This document shows positions 8,511 to 16,949 of a stretch of DNA of 64,000 nt, piece by piece (position 1 is the first letter of the stretch; each line of letters starts with the position of its first letter). The position numbers and the translations under genes are program-made. The notes below the pieces were generated by a model. That model saw only the letters and a list, made by a program, of their open reading frames with translations, made no database searches and had not been told where the DNA came from. The DNA is from Massilia sp. ZL223 (GTDB lineage Bacteria > Pseudomonadota > Gammaproteobacteria > Burkholderiales > Burkholderiaceae_D). The stretch spans positions 1 through 64,000 of the forward strand of contig NZ_JAGPWD010000009.1 of assembly GCF_018119395.1 (NCBI RefSeq), given 5' to 3'.

Positions 8511-9390
8511 GGCCGAGCGCGCCCTCGATGACGCGCAGTACTTGCGGCCAGGCGGGCGAGCTGGCCGCCACCTCGTCGTAGTGGCTGGCCTCGGGCAGGA
8601 TTACGACCTCGGCGCGGTCGCCGGCGGCGCGCGCGCGTGCGGCGTAGTCGTGCGCCACGCGCGGCGGCGAGATGGTGTCGAGGGCGCCGGTTACCAGCCA
8701 GGTGCGGCTGCCGTTCGGCGTGAGTTCGGCGGCATTGGTATCCACGAACACGTCCGGCCGCTGCGCGCTTGCCGTGCCGGCCAGCTGGGCGGTATCGCGC
8801 CCGCAGCTGGACTGGATCAGGGCCGCTTCCTTGCGCAGGTCGGCCAGGCCGCCCAGGCTCACGATATGGCGGACCGGCAGCGGATTGGTCCGGTACAGGG
8901 GGCTGCTTTGCGGAATGCGTTCCCGTCCGGCGATCCATTGCACCAGCTGGCCGCCGGCCGAATGGCCGACCGCCACGATGCGGTCCAGGTCGAGCGGCTG
9001 CTTGCCGGCCTGGGCGCGCAGGGCGTCCAGCGCCGCATGCATGTCCTCGTACATGCCCGGATAGCCGCCGCCCGGCTCGTCCACCCGCCGGTATTCGACG
9101 TTCCAGACCGCGATGCCGCGCTGCGCCAGGGCGCCCGCCATGTTGCGCAGCTGGGCGATGCCCCCGAACTTGCTGGTCCAGCAGCCGCCGTGCACCAGCA
9201 CGGCCACCGGGAAGGGGCCCTGCCCCTGAGGCAGGAACAGTTCCGCGTACTGCGAGGCCGCCGGGCCATAGGCGATGCGCGCGCCGGGCGCGGGTCCGCT
9301 CAGCGCCAGGTAGTCGGCCAGTTTCATCGGCGCGGCCTGGGCGTGGAGGGCGGCCAGGAGGGAGAGCGGAAGCAGGCGAAGAAGGCGCAT
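8500..9390 (-). CDS. Exported alpha/beta hydrolase (esterase/lipase-like)
   Basis: A 296-residue protein with a signal peptide (MRLLRLLPLSLLAALHAQA) and an alpha/beta hydrolase fold. Visible motifs are the oxyanion-hole HGGCW, the nucleophile elbow GHSAGGQ, and a late His in EASHYDE that fits the catalytic His. Family resemblance is to the carboxylesterase/BD-FAE group; the natural ester is unknown. The start at 9390 is chosen because it begins the signal peptide. It converges on the ferredoxin gene with an 11-base overlap. Confidence 0.85.
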   Translation of the reverse strand: MRLLRLLPLSLLAALHAQAAPMKLADYLALSGPAPGARIAYGPAASQYAELFLPQGQGPFPVAVLVHGGCWTSKFGGIAQLRNMAGALAQRGIAVWNVEYRRVDEPGGGYPGMYEDMHAALDALRAQAGKQPLDLDRIVAVGHSAGGQLVQWIAGRERIPQSSPLYRTNPLPVRHIVSLGGLADLRKEAALIQSSCGRDTAQLAGTASAQRPDVFVDTNAAELTPNGSRTWLVTGALDTISPPRVAHDYAARARAAGDRAEVVILPEASHYDEVAASSPAWPQVLRVIEGALGLNP

Positions 9391-9510
9391 GGGCGGGTGT
9401 CGAATGAAGGGGCTTCCACTATAGCCGAGCCGCCGCACGATTGAAAACCTGCCCGCCGCATCCGTGCTAGGCTGCGCACGACACCCAACGTTTTGATCAG
9501 GAGGCATACG

Positions 9511-9696
9511 ATGAGCAATTCCAAATCGAGCGGACAGCAGAACCAGCAATCGGCCAACAACAACAAGTCCGAGCAGGACCAGGCCAAGGAACGCGCCGGC
9601 GTGAGCGACAAGAGCAGCCATGACCACATGTCGCGCGAACGCGCCAGCACCGACAAGGGCGCGGGCGGCGGCGCGAAGCAGAAGCAGAACCATTAA
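9511..9696 (+). CDS. Small Ser/Asn/Gln/Lys-rich hydrophilic protein (61 aa)
   Basis: The protein (MSNSKSSGQQNQQSANNNKS...) is extremely hydrophilic, without Cys, Trp or a hydrophobic core, and so is probably disordered. A good AGGAGG ribosome site sits 7 bases before the ATG. Such compositions recall small stress or desiccation proteins, but no family is recognised. It is the first of a run of seven short genes reaching to 11.4 kb. Confidence 0.6.
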   Translation: MSNSKSSGQQNQQSANNNKSEQDQAKERAGVSDKSSHDHMSRERASTDKGAGGGAKQKQNH

Positions 9697-9842
9697 GCCG
9701 CGGCCTACGCAGCTTTCGCGGCGGGCGCCCGCCCGCCGCAGCATTACCCACGGAGGCAAGCCCTTTGCCTTCCCGCTCTCGTGCGCCGCGCCGCATGGAC
9801 GGCGCACGGTTTCGACTTCACTGAGTCACTGAGAGGCCCACC

Positions 9843-10037
9843 ATGAACATGCTCACGGCGCAGGACCCTCTGCGCGATTTCACCACCATCGAGGCGCATA
9901 TCACGCCCGAGCCCGACACGCCCACCGATCCGAAGCAGCCGCCGCCGCAGCCGCCGGTGCCGGACGACGTGCCGGATCCCACCAACGCTCCCGTCCAGGA
10001 GCCGCGCCTGCCCGAACCGCCGATCCGGGCAAGCTGA
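9843..10037 (+). CDS. Small Pro/Asp-rich protein (64 aa)
   Basis: A 64-residue protein with a short N-terminal part followed by about 45 residues rich in Pro, Asp and Glu (DPKQPPPQPPVPDDVPDP). It has no membrane segment and is likely an extended chain. The spacing from the ATG to the AGAGGCCC purine stretch allows translation. Family unknown. A second Pro-rich small protein lies convergently at 10063-10302. Confidence 0.5.
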   Translation: MNMLTAQDPLRDFTTIEAHITPEPDTPTDPKQPPPQPPVPDDVPDPTNAPVQEPRLPEPPIRAS

Positions 10038-10062
10038 GTTAACGCTTCAGTTACCGCTTCAT

Positions 10063-10302
10063 TCAGGCGCCGGAGGCCTGGCGGTTGCCGGACTCCGGCT
10101 GGGCGCCCTTGCCCTTGTCTCCTTCGCCCTGCAGCGGCTGTCCTTCGCTGGATTGCCGGTTGGAGGGCGGCAGCGGCGGAATCTGGCGGATCATCTCTTC
10201 GGTTTCGCGCTGGCCAGGGGTCTTTTCGCCGCTGCCGATGTCGGCCTCGTCGAAGATGCCGGGCCGGCTGTTGGCCGGGTCCGCCTTGGTCGGATCGTTC
10301 AT
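10063..10302 (-). CDS. Small hydrophilic protein (79 aa)
   Basis: A 79-residue protein (MNDPTKADPANSRPG...) rich in Pro, Gly, Gln and Glu, with no hydrophobic segment. A GGAGCACAGC leader provides a ribosome site before the start at 10302. It converges on the 64-residue Pro-rich gene, with 25 bases between the stops. It has no recognised domain and resembles the other small disordered-looking proteins of this stretch. Confidence 0.55.
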   Translation of the reverse strand: MNDPTKADPANSRPGIFDEADIGSGEKTPGQRETEEMIRQIPPLPPSNRQSSEGQPLQGEGDKGKGAQPESGNRQASGA

Positions 10303-10452
10303 GCTGTGCTCCGGTAAAAGTTGTCAATGTCGTATGATCCTAACAGGCCCCCATGCCGTCCGGCGCGCGCTAGGCGGAGGCCCGGTGTTGCTTTTTTGCC
10401 GCCCAGGTGTGCCGGCGTGCTGCTTGTCACGCGGCTGCAATGCATGGTTTTC

Positions 10453-10458
10453 TATAAT
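10453..10458 (+). promoter_or_regulatory. Consensus -10 box (TATAAT)
   Basis: An exact TATAAT lies 34 bases before the ATG of the 44-residue membrane protein at 10492, in an otherwise G/C-rich stretch. No good -35 hexamer at 16-18 bases was found; a TTGTCA at 10424 is too far. This is the best promoter-like element in 10303-10491, which otherwise holds nothing recognised. Confidence 0.4.
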
Positions 10459-10491
10459 TAAAGCCATACCACCCCACGGCAGGAGGAGACA

Positions 10492-10626
10492 ATGGGTTCG
10501 ACTTTGTACAACAAGATTTACCTGGGACGCGGCGTCGTCGAGACGCGCCGCATGCAGCTGGCGATGGCGCTGGGACTGGCCGCCAGCCTCGGGCTCGGGT
10601 GGTACGCCTTGCGTTCGCTGCGCTAG
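10492..10626 (+). CDS. Very small membrane protein (44 aa)
   Basis: Translating from ATG 10492 gives MGSTLYNKIYLGRGVVETRR, then a hydrophobic segment (residues 21-38, MQLAMALGLAASLGLGWY) and a basic end (ALRSLR), stop TAG at 10624. An ideal AGGAGGAGAC ribosome site lies directly upstream and a TATAAT box 34 bases before. The charge pattern suits a single-pass inner-membrane peptide. Its function is unknown. Confidence 0.6.
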   Translation: MGSTLYNKIYLGRGVVETRRMQLAMALGLAASLGLGWYALRSLR

Positions 10627-10711
10627 CAACGCAGCCCCGCGGCGTCGCCGCAGTTGCCGCAGACGGTCGCCCCGGTTACCATGGCGCGCCCTGATTGATT
10701 TGAAAGCGGTA

Positions 10712-11083
10712 ATGAAGAACGAAAAGCTGACGACAGACGAATACGACGCCCTCGAGCTGGTGCGCCGTGGCACGAAGAAGGATACCTCCACCGCCTGCGT
10801 GGGGCGCAACGCCAAGCGCCTTTCGGGCCTGAAGATGATCGAATTCGGCCGCGACGGCCGCATCACGCTGACCAGGAAGGGGCAGGAAGTACTGTTCCTG
10901 CGCCGCTGCGTGGTGGGATTGCGCGCCCTGGCGGAGGATCCGCAGGCGGCGGTCGACGCCGAGGTGCTGCAGTTCCTGAACCTCAAATCGCACGTCGCCG
11001 CGAACGAGGCGGGTGGCTACCTGCTGACCGAGAAAGGACGGGAGTCGCTGGCCGACATCGTCCAGCAGGAAAAGAAGCGCTGA
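10712..11083 (+). CDS. Hypothetical winged-helix-like small protein (123 aa)
   Basis: A 123-residue soluble protein (MKNEKLTTDEYDALELVRRG...). The pattern of short helices, a turn and hydrophobic strands ending in ITLTRKGQEVL, and the later GGYLLTEKGRESL, resemble the wing strands of winged-helix DNA-binding proteins. The resemblance is weak and I would not assign a regulator role. The start follows TTTGAAAGCGGTA, a poor ribosome site. It lies 85 bases after the 44-residue membrane protein and could share its transcript. Confidence 0.6.
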   Translation: MKNEKLTTDEYDALELVRRGTKKDTSTACVGRNAKRLSGLKMIEFGRDGRITLTRKGQEVLFLRRCVVGLRALAEDPQAAVDAEVLQFLNLKSHVAANEAGGYLLTEKGRESLADIVQQEKKR

Positions 11084-11187
11084 GGGACAGGCATGCCCGG
11101 CCCGAGCGGCCGCGGCATCGCGCGAAAACCGCGCCGCGCCTCGGCCCGGTTCGCGCTCAGCGTGCGCGCAAGGCGCACGTGAAGGAC

Positions 11188-11397
11188 TCAGTTGGCGCGG
11201 CGGCGGTGCGGATAGACCAGCACCCGGACGGCCACTTCAGCCGGGACGTTCATCGTCGCCAGGAATTCGGCTGCGCGCTGCAGGCCGAGGGTCGGAACCG
11301 ACGCGATCGCCTGGTTCACCAGGTCGCGCGTGCGGCTGTCGGTGCGCTGCCTGCGCTGTGCTGCTTCGGCGGGCAACTCACGCGTTTCGTTCATCAT
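11188..11397 (-). CDS. Small hypothetical protein (69 aa)
   Basis: A 69-residue protein starting MMNETRELPAEAAQRRQR and ending VYPHRRRAN. The central part (LVNQAIASVPTLGLQRAAEFL) is probably helical. A GGAGAA site sits 6 bases before the chosen ATG at 11397. There is no known family. It is the last of the small-gene run and points away from the GGDEF-EAL gene's 3' end. The 11084-11187 stretch before it only holds a short GC hairpin (GTGCG/CGCAC). Confidence 0.5.
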   Translation of the reverse strand: MMNETRELPAEAAQRRQRTDSRTRDLVNQAIASVPTLGLQRAAEFLATMNVPAEVAVRVLVYPHRRRAN

Positions 11398-11462
11398 CGT
11401 ATTCTCCGGGACTCGGGATTGCAAAAGAGACACGGATATTGTATCGCTAATGATGTCGTATT

Positions 11463-11496
11463 GGCCACAAAAAGTTATTTGTGGTCAATTTTTTTT
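11463..11496 (+). terminator. Rho-independent terminator
   Basis: GGCCACAAA (11463-11471) and TTTGTGGTC (11478-11486) form a 9-bp stem (one G-T pair) with a 6-base loop, followed by AA and eight T. It reads as a terminator on the + strand. The complementary A-run also lets it work, less well, for the convergent GGDEF-EAL transcript. Confidence 0.7.
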
Positions 11497-11554
11497 GCTG
11501 TAGGAATTTTCCGAAGCCCGCCAGGGAGGGCGGCGAAGGCGCCGCACCCTGGTT

Positions 11555-14404
11555 TCAGGCCGCCGAAGCGGTGAAGGCCTCGTCTTCCGGCGCCGGCAGC
11601 GCCAGGCAGCGCCCCTGGCGCAGCATCTGCTCGAAGTCCGCGGCCGGCAGCGGCTTGCTGAAGTAATAGCCCTGCATCTCGTCGCAGCCGTGGGTGCGCA
11701 GGTAGTCCAGCTGTTCGGCCGTTTCCACGCCTTCCGCGATCACCGCCAGCTTCAGGTTGTGCGCCAGCGCGATGATCGAGGTGACGATCGCCGCGTCGTT
11801 GACGTCGTGGGTGATGTCGGCCACGAAGGAGCGGTCGATCTTGAGCACGTCGATCGGGAAGCGCGACAGGTAGGACAGGCTCGAATAGCCGGTGCCGAAG
11901 TCGTCGATCGACAGGTTCACGCCCAGCGACTTCATGCGGTGCAGCAACTCCACCGCCGGCGTCACGTCGCTCATGAACAGGCTTTCGGTGAGCTCGATCT
12001 CCAGGCAGTCCGGATCGAGGCCGGTGTCGTTCAGCACCGATTCCAGGCTGGCGATCAGGTCGGCCGCGCCGAACTGGCGCGCCGACAGGTTGACGGCCAC
12101 CCTCAGCTTGCCCAGGCCCGCATCCTGCCAGGCCTTGTTCTGGGCGCAGGCGGTGCGCATCACCCAGGCGCCGATCTGCACGATCAGGCCGGTTTCCTCG
12201 GCGATGCCGATGAAGCGCACCGGCGGAACCATGCCCAGCTCCGGGTGGTTCCAGCGGATCAGGGCTTCCATGCCGACGATGCGGCCGCTCTTGAGGTCGA
12301 CCTGGGGCTGGTAATGCAGCACGAATTCGTTGCGCTCCAGCGCATTGCGCAGCGCGCCCTCGATGCGCACGCGCTCCAGCGACTCTTCGTTCATCGCCGG
12401 GGTGTAGAACTGGAAGTTGTTGCGCCCCATCTTCTTGGCGCTGTACATCGCGATGTCGGCGTGTTCGATCAGGCTGTCGGCCGGCGTCCCTTCGCTCGGG
12501 TAGACCGCCACGCCGATCGAGCAGGTGACGAAGAATTCCTTGGTGCCGAGCATGACCGGCTGGGCCACCGAATCCATCACGCGCTGCACGATCTCGGGGC
12601 GCAGCGGCTCCTCGGCGTGCTCGGACAGGATCACCACGAATTCGTCGCCCGACAGGCGCGCCACGGTGTCGGTGTCGCGCAGCGAGCCGCGCAGGCGCGC
12701 CGCCACCGTCATCAGGAGCACGTCGCCGGCCTTGTGGCCCATGCTGTCGTTGACGAACTTGAAGCGGTCCAGGTCGATCAGCATCACCCATACCGGGTAG
12801 CCGCTGCGGGTGGCGTAGGCGATCGCCTGGCCCAGGCGGTCCTGGAGCAGGGAGCGGTTCGGCAGGCCGGTCAGCACGTCGTGCTGGGCCACATGGTGGA
12901 CGCGCTGCTCGGTGAGCTTGCGCTCGGTGATGTCGCTGCCGGTGCCGCGGTAGCCGGCCAGGGTGCCGGTCTCGTCGAACACCGGCTGGCCGTTGACGCA
13001 GAACCAGCGGGTGTCGCCGAATTCGTCGACGGTCTTGTATTCGAGGTTGGCGAAGGGCTCGTGCGCCTTGACCTGGGCGATGTGGGCGCGCCCGGATTCG
13101 GTTTCCAGCAGGTCGGGCTGGAATTCCCAGCGCGTCTTGCCCAGCACGGTGTCGACCGGCACGCCGGTCTTTTCGGTGAAGGCGCCGGTCACCATGGTGA
13201 AGCGCAGCGCGGCGTCCTGCTCCCAGTACCAGTCGGAGGACATCGAGACCAGCTGGCGGAAGCGCTGCTCGCTCTGCTGCAGGGCCTTCTCGGCGCGCTC
13301 GCGGGCGATCATGTCCTCGACCAGGCGGCGGTTGGTGCGGCGCAGGTCGGCGGTGCGCTGGCGCACCAGCTGCTGGACCTTGCGCGCGCGCTGGCCGGAG
13401 GCCTGCACGAAAGCGGTGCTGAGCAGGGTGATCAGGATGCCGCCCACCAGCAGGGCGGTGGACGCCATGTGGTCGGCCAGGAAGGGGCGGGTCGCCGCGG
13501 CGACGTCGATGCGCCACGGGCGGCCGGCGATGCGCAGCACGGTGCTGTGCACGGCCGGGCCGTCGGGCATCAGCCAGTCGGCCAGGAAGTGGTCGTGCGA
13601 GACCTGGGTCGGGCCGGTGGACAGCAGGCGCTTGTTCGCGTCCGCATGTTCGCTGGCATACACCGACACGAAGATGTCGTTCGATTCGAGCAGGCCGGCG
13701 CCGGCCAGCGAGGAGCGCACCAGTTCGTTGCCGCGGATGATCACGGCGGTGTCGCCGGTCATCGCGCCATCCTTGTCCAGGATCGGCAGGATCATCTCGA
13801 AGCTGGGCTGGGGCGTGGCGTCCTGGGCCAGGGCGAACAGGCCGGTGGCGGCGGCGCGGCCGGAACCGCGGGCGATGTCGAGCGCGCCCATCACTTCTGC
13901 GTTCTGGGACACGTTCAGGCCGAAGGCGGCTTCGTTGCCCGCCATCGGTTCCAGGTAGTCGACCACGTGGTAGCGGCCGCGCATCGGGGCCGGTACCTGG
14001 CCTTCCGGGCGCAGCTCGGTGAAGATGGTGTTCGGGCGGACCTGCTGCAGGGCGGCTTCGGCCGCCGCGCGGTCCTCGGCCCGCACCACGCGGTGGTAGT
14101 TGAAGGCCTGGATGAAGCGGTGGCGTTCCAGCAGGGCCGAGGTGAAGTCGGCGAACTGCTGGCGCGATACCGGCTCGCCGCGCGCGAACAGCTGGTTGGT
14201 GACGGTCAGGACCTCGACCGCCTGGTCCATGCCCTGGCGCACCGCGGCCACGCGCTCGTCGGCGCGCTGCGCAAAGGCGAGCGCCATGTTGTCGCATTCG
14301 AGGTGGCTGACGCCCAGGAACAGGGCGCCGGATGCGGCCAGGCCGCCCCCGAGCGTGAGGGCCGCCGCGAGGGTGAGCGACAAGGGCAGGCGGCGACGCG
14401 GCAT
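11555..14404 (-). CDS. CHASE-PAS-GGDEF-EAL c-di-GMP signalling protein
   Basis: A 949-residue membrane protein. Domain order: a first membrane segment near residues 5-25, a periplasmic CHASE-type sensor domain to about 270, a second membrane segment (STALLVGGILITLLSTAF) near 310, a short coiled coil, a PAS domain (about 345-455), GGDEF, then EAL. The GGDEF motif is SGDEF at 585-589 with an inhibitory RxxD (RDTD) five residues before. EAL starts at E713 and includes DDFGTGYSS, so both synthase and phosphodiesterase activities are plausible. MPIGKPS at 14461 is an alternative start; 14404 directly precedes the first membrane segment. Confidence 0.9.
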   Translation of the reverse strand: MPRRRLPLSLTLAAALTLGGGLAASGALFLGVSHLECDNMALAFAQRADERVAAVRQGMDQAVEVLTVTNQLFARGEPVSRQQFADFTSALLERHRFIQAFNYHRVVRAEDRAAAEAALQQVRPNTIFTELRPEGQVPAPMRGRYHVVDYLEPMAGNEAAFGLNVSQNAEVMGALDIARGSGRAAATGLFALAQDATPQPSFEMILPILDKDGAMTGDTAVIIRGNELVRSSLAGAGLLESNDIFVSVYASEHADANKRLLSTGPTQVSHDHFLADWLMPDGPAVHSTVLRIAGRPWRIDVAAATRPFLADHMASTALLVGGILITLLSTAFVQASGQRARKVQQLVRQRTADLRRTNRRLVEDMIARERAEKALQQSEQRFRQLVSMSSDWYWEQDAALRFTMVTGAFTEKTGVPVDTVLGKTRWEFQPDLLETESGRAHIAQVKAHEPFANLEYKTVDEFGDTRWFCVNGQPVFDETGTLAGYRGTGSDITERKLTEQRVHHVAQHDVLTGLPNRSLLQDRLGQAIAYATRSGYPVWVMLIDLDRFKFVNDSMGHKAGDVLLMTVAARLRGSLRDTDTVARLSGDEFVVILSEHAEEPLRPEIVQRVMDSVAQPVMLGTKEFFVTCSIGVAVYPSEGTPADSLIEHADIAMYSAKKMGRNNFQFYTPAMNEESLERVRIEGALRNALERNEFVLHYQPQVDLKSGRIVGMEALIRWNHPELGMVPPVRFIGIAEETGLIVQIGAWVMRTACAQNKAWQDAGLGKLRVAVNLSARQFGAADLIASLESVLNDTGLDPDCLEIELTESLFMSDVTPAVELLHRMKSLGVNLSIDDFGTGYSSLSYLSRFPIDVLKIDRSFVADITHDVNDAAIVTSIIALAHNLKLAVIAEGVETAEQLDYLRTHGCDEMQGYYFSKPLPAADFEQMLRQGRCLALPAPEDEAFTASAA

Positions 14405-14550
14405 GTGTTGGTCCAGGGTGGCTACTTTGATCTGAGTGTAAGAGGGCTTGCCAATGGGCATTAGTGCGCGCCAGTTTGTCACAAAAACGGGTGGTTTCGC
14501 AAACGAAATGTGCCCCTCTGGACGATTCGTCCACCCCCTTGTGGCAGACC

Positions 14551-15324
14551 TCAGACAGCGCGGCGTGACAGCCAGGCAAGCACTGCGCGCGCCAGCAGGC
14601 GGTTGGTCCAGGCCCAGCCGAAGCCGCGCGGCCGCAGGATGCGCAGCAGCCGCCGTTCGGCGGCGCCCGGGGACGCCGCAGCGGCGCCGGGCCGCACGGC
14701 GAACAGGATCTGGTTGTTGCCGGCGATGCCGCGGAACCAGGCCAGCCTGCCGTCGAAGGCGGCGCGCAGGCGTTGCACCGCAGCGACATAGTCAGGATCG
14801 TAAGTGAAGATGTTGGCAACCATCACCCCGTCCGGGCGCAGGCAGCGCCGGCAATCGGCATAGAAGCGCGCGCTCGACAGGGCGGACGGCAGGCCGCTGG
14901 CGTCGAAGCCGTCCACCAGCAGCACGTCGGCCTGGCCGGGATTGGCCGCCAGCCAGCGCGTGGCGTCGCAGTGCAGCACGCGCAGGCGCGCATCGTCCGG
15001 CGGCACGTGGAATTGCTCGCGCAGGGCGATCACGTCGGCGCGCAGCTCGAGCACCGTGATCCGGGCGCGGGGAAAGCGCCGGTAGCAGAACTTGGCCAGC
15101 GAACCGCCGCCCAGGCCCACCATCACGATGTGGCGCGGGTGCGGCGCGAACAGGGCGAAGCACATCATGGCGCGGGCATAGGCCAGCACCAGCGCGTCGG
15201 GCCGCGACAGCCGCATTTCGCTCTGGATGTCGCCGGGCATGAATTCCAGGGTGCGGCGGTCGCCCTCGGTGCGTACCAGCGGAGGCGGCTGCTCGGGCGA
15301 AGGCGGGTCGGCGGGGGCGGACAT
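14551..15324 (-). CDS. Spermidine synthase-like methyltransferase-fold protein
   Basis: A 257-residue protein with a Rossmann SAM/dcSAM-binding motif (IVMVGLGGGSLAKFCYRRFP), a following acidic loop (VLELRADVI) and DVLLVDGFDASGLP, which matches the aspartate-containing loop of the polyamine synthase fold. Family members of this kind (fused or stand-alone spermidine synthase-like proteins) do not always make polyamines, so the call stops at the fold. The start is uncertain: 15324 (MSAPADPP) is chosen. A start at 15378 has a better AGAAAG ribosome site and adds 18 residues. Confidence 0.78.
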   Translation of the reverse strand: MSAPADPPSPEQPPPLVRTEGDRRTLEFMPGDIQSEMRLSRPDALVLAYARAMMCFALFAPHPRHIVMVGLGGGSLAKFCYRRFPRARITVLELRADVIALREQFHVPPDDARLRVLHCDATRWLAANPGQADVLLVDGFDASGLPSALSSARFYADCRRCLRPDGVMVANIFTYDPDYVAAVQRLRAAFDGRLAWFRGIAGNNQILFAVRPGAAAASPGAAERRLLRILRPRGFGWAWTNRLLARAVLAWLSRRAV

Positions 15325-15434
15325 GGTGAGCAGTATAGGCGAGGGCGGGGCGGCCCGGCGCAGCTTGTTGCCAGGCATCGCTTTCTGATAAGCTGGCCGC
15401 CACGCGCCACTCGACCAGACCCTATTGAGCTTCC

Positions 15435-15710
15435 ATGTTCCTGGACCATCCCACGATCACCGCCACCAACAGCCCGACCGAGCCGGACAGGATCGAGCGG
15501 CTGCAGCGCGTGTACGGCTATGCGATGGCCCTGGCGGATGCCGACGGAAATCCGCGTTTCGTCGAGAAGCTGACCCAGCTGCACGATCACAAGGGCACCC
15601 TGATCGTGTTCTGGCACGAGCCGCCCAGCGGCGCGGAACAGGAATATTTCGCCCGCGCCTGGGCCAGCAAGGTCGGCGACGGCACCACCCAGGTCGAACA
15701 CGAGTACTGA
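15435..15710 (+). CDS. Hypothetical protein (91 aa)
   Basis: A 91-residue soluble protein (MFLDHPTITATNSPTEPDRI...), acidic, with a predicted beta-rich centre (KGTLIVFWHEPP) and no Cys. The gene ends one base before the next ATG (15712), so it is very likely co-transcribed and translationally linked with the degenerate GGDEF membrane protein. I do not recognise the family. Confidence 0.65.
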   Translation: MFLDHPTITATNSPTEPDRIERLQRVYGYAMALADADGNPRFVEKLTQLHDHKGTLIVFWHEPPSGAEQEYFARAWASKVGDGTTQVEHEY

Positions 15711-15711
15711 C

Positions 15712-16884
15712 ATGATGACCCTGGACGCCTCCACCATGGTATTGGTCCTGGCCCTGGGCAACCTGGCCCTGGTCGCGCTGCTGACCTTCTTCGATCACGG
15801 CCCGGTGCGGTCCCAGGCGCTGGCCGCATGGAGCCTGTCCAGGCAGATCCAGGGCGGCGCCTGGCTGCTGCTGGCGCTGGGCGCGAGCAATGTCGTGCCG
15901 CCGGCGATCGCGGTCCCCGGCGGCTATGCGCTGCTGCTGGCCGGCGTGGCGGTCGAGGCGGGCGCCTCCTGGGAAGCCGTCGGCCGCGAAGGCTGGCGCC
16001 GTCCGACCCTGGTGCTGGGCGGCCTGGCGATCCTGGCTTTCCTGATTTGCTACCTGATCGACGAGGACGGCCTGCGCAGCGTGGCCGTCTCGCTCCTGCT
16101 GGGCGCTTTCTATCTGTCCGGCGCGGCGGCCCTGGCCAGCCGCTGGAAGGACAGCAGCCTGCTGCAGCGCTTCCTGGCGCTGGTGACGGCGGTGCTGGCC
16201 CTGGTGGTGGCCGCACGAGGCCTGTTCGTGATGCTGCTGCCTGCCGGCTGGGGCTGGATGAGCAGCGAGATGCTCGGCCAGCTGTTCGTCGCCGCGCTCT
16301 ACCTGCTGATGCTGGGGAACTGCTTCGGCATGCTGCTGCTGGCGCGCGAACGCGCGCAGCGCGAGCTGGCGCGCCTGGAACTGGTGGACCCGCTCACCGA
16401 CGTGCCGAACCGGCGCGGCTTCTTCAGCGCGCTGGCCCCGTGGATGGCGCTGGCGCGCCGTCCCGGCCTGCCGACCGCCCTGGTGGTGCTCGACCTCGAC
16501 CAGTTCAAGCGCGTCAACGACGGCTACGGCCACCCGGCCGGCGACGCCGTGCTGCGCCACGTGGTGGAGCTGTGCAAGCGCCAGCTGCGCGACAGCGACA
16601 TGCTGGGCCGCCTGGTCGGCGTCGAGTTCGCGATCCTGCTGCCGCGCACCAATCTCGACGAGGCCACCCTGGTGGCCGAGCGCATCCGCGCCGCCATCGA
16701 GGCCACCCCCGTCAAGAGCGAGCGCGCGCTGATCAAGATGACCGCCAGCTTCGGCGTGACCACCATCCGTCCCGAAGACAGCACCGTGACCCTGTTCCAG
16801 CGCGCCGACGAGGCGCTGGTGGCCGCCAAGCAGGCGGGACGCAACCGCGTTTCCCAAGCCGTCGCGGCCGTGGCCGAGGTCTGA
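15712..16884 (+). CDS. Membrane protein with degenerate GGDEF domain
   Basis: A 390-residue protein with six or seven hydrophobic segments in residues 5-215 and a C-terminal GGDEF domain (about 225-385). The domain retains DxLTxxxNRRGF, the metal-binding LDLDQFKRVND and the RxxD inhibitory site (RDSD, 293-296). The signature loop reads VGVEF at 302-306 instead of GG(D/E)EF. The acidic residue needed for catalysis is replaced by Val304, so diguanylate cyclase activity is doubtful. It may instead bind c-di-GMP through the RxxD site. A start two codons later is possible. Confidence 0.85.
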   Translation: MMTLDASTMVLVLALGNLALVALLTFFDHGPVRSQALAAWSLSRQIQGGAWLLLALGASNVVPPAIAVPGGYALLLAGVAVEAGASWEAVGREGWRRPTLVLGGLAILAFLICYLIDEDGLRSVAVSLLLGAFYLSGAAALASRWKDSSLLQRFLALVTAVLALVVAARGLFVMLLPAGWGWMSSEMLGQLFVAALYLLMLGNCFGMLLLARERAQRELARLELVDPLTDVPNRRGFFSALAPWMALARRPGLPTALVVLDLDQFKRVNDGYGHPAGDAVLRHVVELCKRQLRDSDMLGRLVGVEFAILLPRTNLDEATLVAERIRAAIEATPVKSERALIKMTASFGVTTIRPEDSTVTLFQRADEALVAAKQAGRNRVSQAVAAVAEV

Positions 16885-16949
16885 GCCGCCGCGTCACGCG
16901 CTTGTCACATCCGGGCCGTATCCTGCCGCACATCGCAGCAGGAACGACC

